From contig JAYKKM010000374.1 in NCBI GenBank assembly GCA_035772405.1, positions 1,208,501 through 1,272,500 on the forward strand: a DNA stretch of 64,000 nt, given 5' to 3'. Positions 61,408 to 64,000 of this stretch are shown in pieces; within the stretch, counting starts at the first letter, position 1, and each line of letters begins with the position of its first letter. A model generated the notes under the pieces. That model saw only the letters and a list, made by a program, of their open reading frames with translations, had not been told where the DNA came from and did no database searches. Position numbers and translations under genes: made by a program. This DNA is from Chrysogorgia sp. JL179-B06 (lineage: Eukaryota; Cnidaria; Anthozoa; Scleralcyonacea; Chrysogorgiidae).

Positions 61408-62045
61408 ATTGTTACTGAAATTGTTCTATTGTTCCTGAAAAGCCCCCTTGGAGGAGGTGTATTAATATTCATTCATTCATTCATTTGTGCACTGATTAAG
61501 ATCAGTGATTAACTCCTTGACACATGCAAACACATCAAAGAACACCTATCATGTAAACCTGGCCTACAGCAAGGCAAACGTAAAGAATTTCTGGGTAATA
61601 ACTATATATTAAGACTTTTAGTTACAAATACATCAAGATAGTTTCATTATTAACTTTATGCATACTAATGGTTAACCAATTACATGTATAGAATGAGAAT
61701 AAATGAAATGATCACCAAAGATTAACTGACATGTTTTTAAAACAACTTCTCCCAACTAGTACTATAAGAAATAGTTGGAGACCAATAAGGAGAATTTATA
61801 TATTGATATTGGGGGGCTTAAACGGTGTATGGGGGGGGGGGGGGGTTGAGATTGTGGTTAAGCACAGGTTAATTGTGCTATTGCAAACTGCAATATCTTG
61901 CAAAATCGTACAAGATATGTATATTATCAGACAATATGATATTAAAGGAATACCAAATGCTATTCTGATCTAAACACAGGGATGTTGTGAGCCTTTCGAA
62001 AACCAATCTTGACAGAGTATTGACCAATCAGTGTGCTTGTTGTCC
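61408..62045. other. Upstream of ZCCHC7
   Basis: ATTC microsatellite (61468-61483) and a run of about 14 G (61831-61844). No clear promoter element. Confidence 0.45.
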
Positions 62046-62047
62046 AT

Positions 62048-62205
62048 CATTGTAACCTTCACTCTCCATCTGAGTCTTGGTATATAGCTCAATGGTTAGA
62101 GCATCTCACCGGCAATCAGAAGGTTACAGGTTCGATTGCTGTCCGAGACACATTTTCTGAGGATTTGAGCTTAACGATCGTCCATATTATTGTCTAGTTA
62201 ATAAG
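62048..62205 (+). mobile_element. SINE C (copy 3)
   Basis: TGTAACCTTCACTCTCCATC, TATAGCTCAATGGTTAGAGC, GGTTACAGGTTCGATTGC, then GAGGATTTGAGC...GATCGTCCAT. Both pol III boxes present; best reference for the 87-bp satellite. Confidence 0.8.
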
Positions 62206-62324
62206 ATCTTAAATAAGATCTTACATAAGATCTTAGAATTAGATATATTGCCAAGATCTCATGTAAGATTTTCACCTGGGCTCTGCATGATCCAATTCAG
62301 GGTCTTTTCATGTAAAGTTTAATG

Positions 62325-62412
62325 AAAGTCTATAGAAGCCTTGAAGTTGCATTTTTCCCAACTGGTCCCCGTTGTCTCGAAAGTATATCAGTTCGACACT
62401 CGTTACATGTAT
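62325..62412 (+). repeat. SINE A 3' fragment
   Basis: GCCTTGAAGTTGCATTTTTC, CCAACTGGTCCC and TTCGACACTCG. Confidence 0.6.
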
Positions 62413-62829
62413 TTTAACACCATATGGCATATCTTATCCTTTGGCTTCGATGTCTATTTTTGATATTGATATATAATTAACACGAGGGAACTTCAAAACG
62501 AAATACAATGATATATTTTACTAAAACGTCAATTTCGAGTCTCCTCGGGCAAAACAAAATTACTTGTATTAAAAGTCAAATACCTGCGCTATCCATAAAC
62601 AGAAAATTCACAGTAATAACAGGAAAGTTCAACACCGATCAGACAATCGATGATAATATTAATAAGCAGAACTAATATTAATAAGTAGAACACTTACCTT
62701 ATGATCCGATCACGGCTAGTTCTTTTAAAATACACGATTATTTTGCCAACACTAAAATATCTTAGTAAACAACAACATGAAAGGACAGGTCACGGTGAAG
62801 TTGCGAGGGGACTGGGTGCCAGAGTTTTT

Positions 62830-63056
62830 GTCTGGTAGTATACCTTATTTGGGATATACTTCATGGTAACAATACATATAGTTTCCCACCGTATTTTACG
62901 GTTATTGTTAGGGTTATGGTTAGGATTAGAGTTACGGTTGGGGTTAGGGGTAGGGTTAGGGTTAGGATTAGGGTTAGGATTTGGGTTACGGTTGGGGTTA
63001 GGGGTATAAAAAACAGATGGAAATCCGGTCTAGTGTTACCATGAAGTATATACCGT
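62830..63056. mobile_element. MITE with telomere-like core
   Basis: ATACTTCATGGTAACA and TGTTACCATGAAGTAT are inverted ends around a 100-bp GGGTTAGGGTTAGGATTAGG region (62908-63005). Confidence 0.7.
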
Positions 63057-63074
63057 TTATTTGGCCTGATTTGG

Positions 63075-63625
63075 GTGTGCAATTTTTCATGCAACTTGTC
63101 TCGCAATGATGATTTGTGCGGCGTTGCAGTTGCAAGGTGAGGAGTGTTACACGCTGCAACGCGTTTGTGCATTTTTTTCGATAAATTTTTTTTATTCGAT
63201 AAAAGCCATTTTGTTTTGCGAGAACACTTGATGACGCGCATGCGTACTTCGCAGTCGTTGTTATGGAAAGTTGGAAACATTGCAAGACAAGTTGCTTGGA
63301 AAGGGCAGGTACTTCATGTATGCCTAAAGCTGGTTACTTGATGTAAGGCTGTCCCGAACACAACTATAATACTAACAAAATTTTGTGTCGAGACACAAAA
63401 ATCAGCATACATGAAGTAGTCCCCTTGGAAAGGGTTGTTGCTTGAAAGGGTTGCTGCAATTGTTGCAGAAAGTAGTTGTGCAACGATTGGTGCAACTTGT
63501 CTCGCATAGATTTTGACCATTGCATAGTCAGACTGCAGTCTGCACAGCATGTTACACAATGGTCCATGCAACTTGTCTCGCAGTGCCGTTGCAAGACAAG
63601 TTGCATGGAAAATTGCACCGTGTAA
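63075..63625. mobile_element. Nested MITEs with TGCAACTTGTCTCGCA words
   Basis: GCAACTTGTCTCGCA or its inverse appears at about 63090, 63275, 63490, 63568 and 63593, ending ACCGTGTAACAGGGCC. A separate MITE (63306-63424) is inserted inside. Confidence 0.6.
63306..63424. mobile_element. MITE, copy 2, 10-bp target duplication
   Basis: CAGGTACTTCATGTATGCC to ...CATGAAGTAGTCCCC. TTGGAAAGGG at 63296-63305 and 63425-63434. Near-identical to 56286-56403. Confidence 0.85.
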
Positions 63626-63859
63626 CAGGGCCTTTAGGTTTAAGATTAGGATCAAGGTTAGGGTTAGTGATAATACTTAGTTTGCTGATGTTCAAGTGGA
63701 TTGCTAAATAATGTGAATGCAATTGATAGATGGTTTACACACAACTGTCCTATTGGCCAACAGCCCTGTGCCAAATTTACCATCTTTATTAGCATTAATT
63801 AAAATACATTGTTGCAACCGTTAAAAATTGTTATTACAATCAGCTCTCTCTTTTATTTT

Positions 63860-64000
63860 GATTATGATGGTGGTGATGATTATTGTGGTGATGATGATTG
63901 TGATGATTGTGATGGTGGTGGTGATGATGATTGTGGTGATGATGATTGTGATGATTGTGATGGTGGTGGTCATGATGATGGTGATGGTGATAATGATGAT
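63860..64000 (+). repeat. GAT/GGT microsatellite, runs off the window
   Basis: GATGGTGGTGATGATTATTG-type repeat like the 51372-52025 array. Confidence 0.9.

Overview
The window is animal nuclear DNA. Its genes are split by spliceosomal introns with GT..AG borders, and it carries several families of non-LTR, Penelope-like, hAT, Mutator-like, mariner-like and Crypton-like elements, tRNA- and 5S-derived SINEs and TTAGGG-type repeats. The repeat repertoire and the divergence of the two genes suggest an invertebrate, most likely a cnidarian. That placement is inference; no marker in the window settles it. Two host genes can be reconstructed exon by exon, both on the minus strand. Everything else is mobile elements, their debris, and tandem arrays. 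Layout: (1) 1-6.4 kb: a very large, nearly perfect foldback element (1354-3989) with a hAT-like terminus and an 8-bp target duplication, plus two short Crypton/KIAA1958-like N-terminal fragments. (2) 6.4-23.5 kb: a TE-rich stretch with a 1.2-kb dispersed repeat, a hAT-like element carrying a minisatellite that is itself split by a TTAA-flanked MITE, a 3.2-kb Mutator-like element with a 9-bp target duplication, a dead antisense LINE with a 2A-like peptide and PHD-like finger, two hAT elements with 8-bp duplications, a second LINE, and an almost identical copy of BHMT exon 2. Colinear matches suggest that 7.8-23.5 kb is one copy of the BHMT intron 2-exon 2-intron 1 region, inflated by later insertions. 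(3) 24.5-44.4 kb: another hAT element, then a betaine-homocysteine methyltransferase (BHMT) gene in eight recognised exons whose introns hold SINEs, a Penelope-like fragment, LINE pieces and MITEs. (4) 44.4-48.2 kb: intergenic repeats, including a 36-bp Mutator-type mini-element with its own 9-bp target duplication. (5) 48.2-61.3 kb: a ZCCHC7 (Air1/Air2-type) zinc-knuckle gene in thirteen exons, predicted 568 residues. Its introns carry five unrelated tandem arrays, one of them an 87-bp satellite derived from a tRNA SINE. (6) 61.3-64 kb: more SINE and MITE material and the start of another GAT/GGT microsatellite. The two genes belong to unrelated processes: BHMT is the betaine branch of homocysteine remethylation, and ZCCHC7 is the RNA-binding subunit of the nuclear TRAMP RNA-surveillance complex. 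They are simply neighbours on one strand, ZCCHC7 upstream. The most notable observations are the 36-bp TSD-flanked element, the SINE-to-satellite conversion inside a gene, the giant foldback, the duplicated splice donor and micro-exon, the fused mariner-type MITE trio with paralogous empty sites, and the uncertain 3' end of BHMT.
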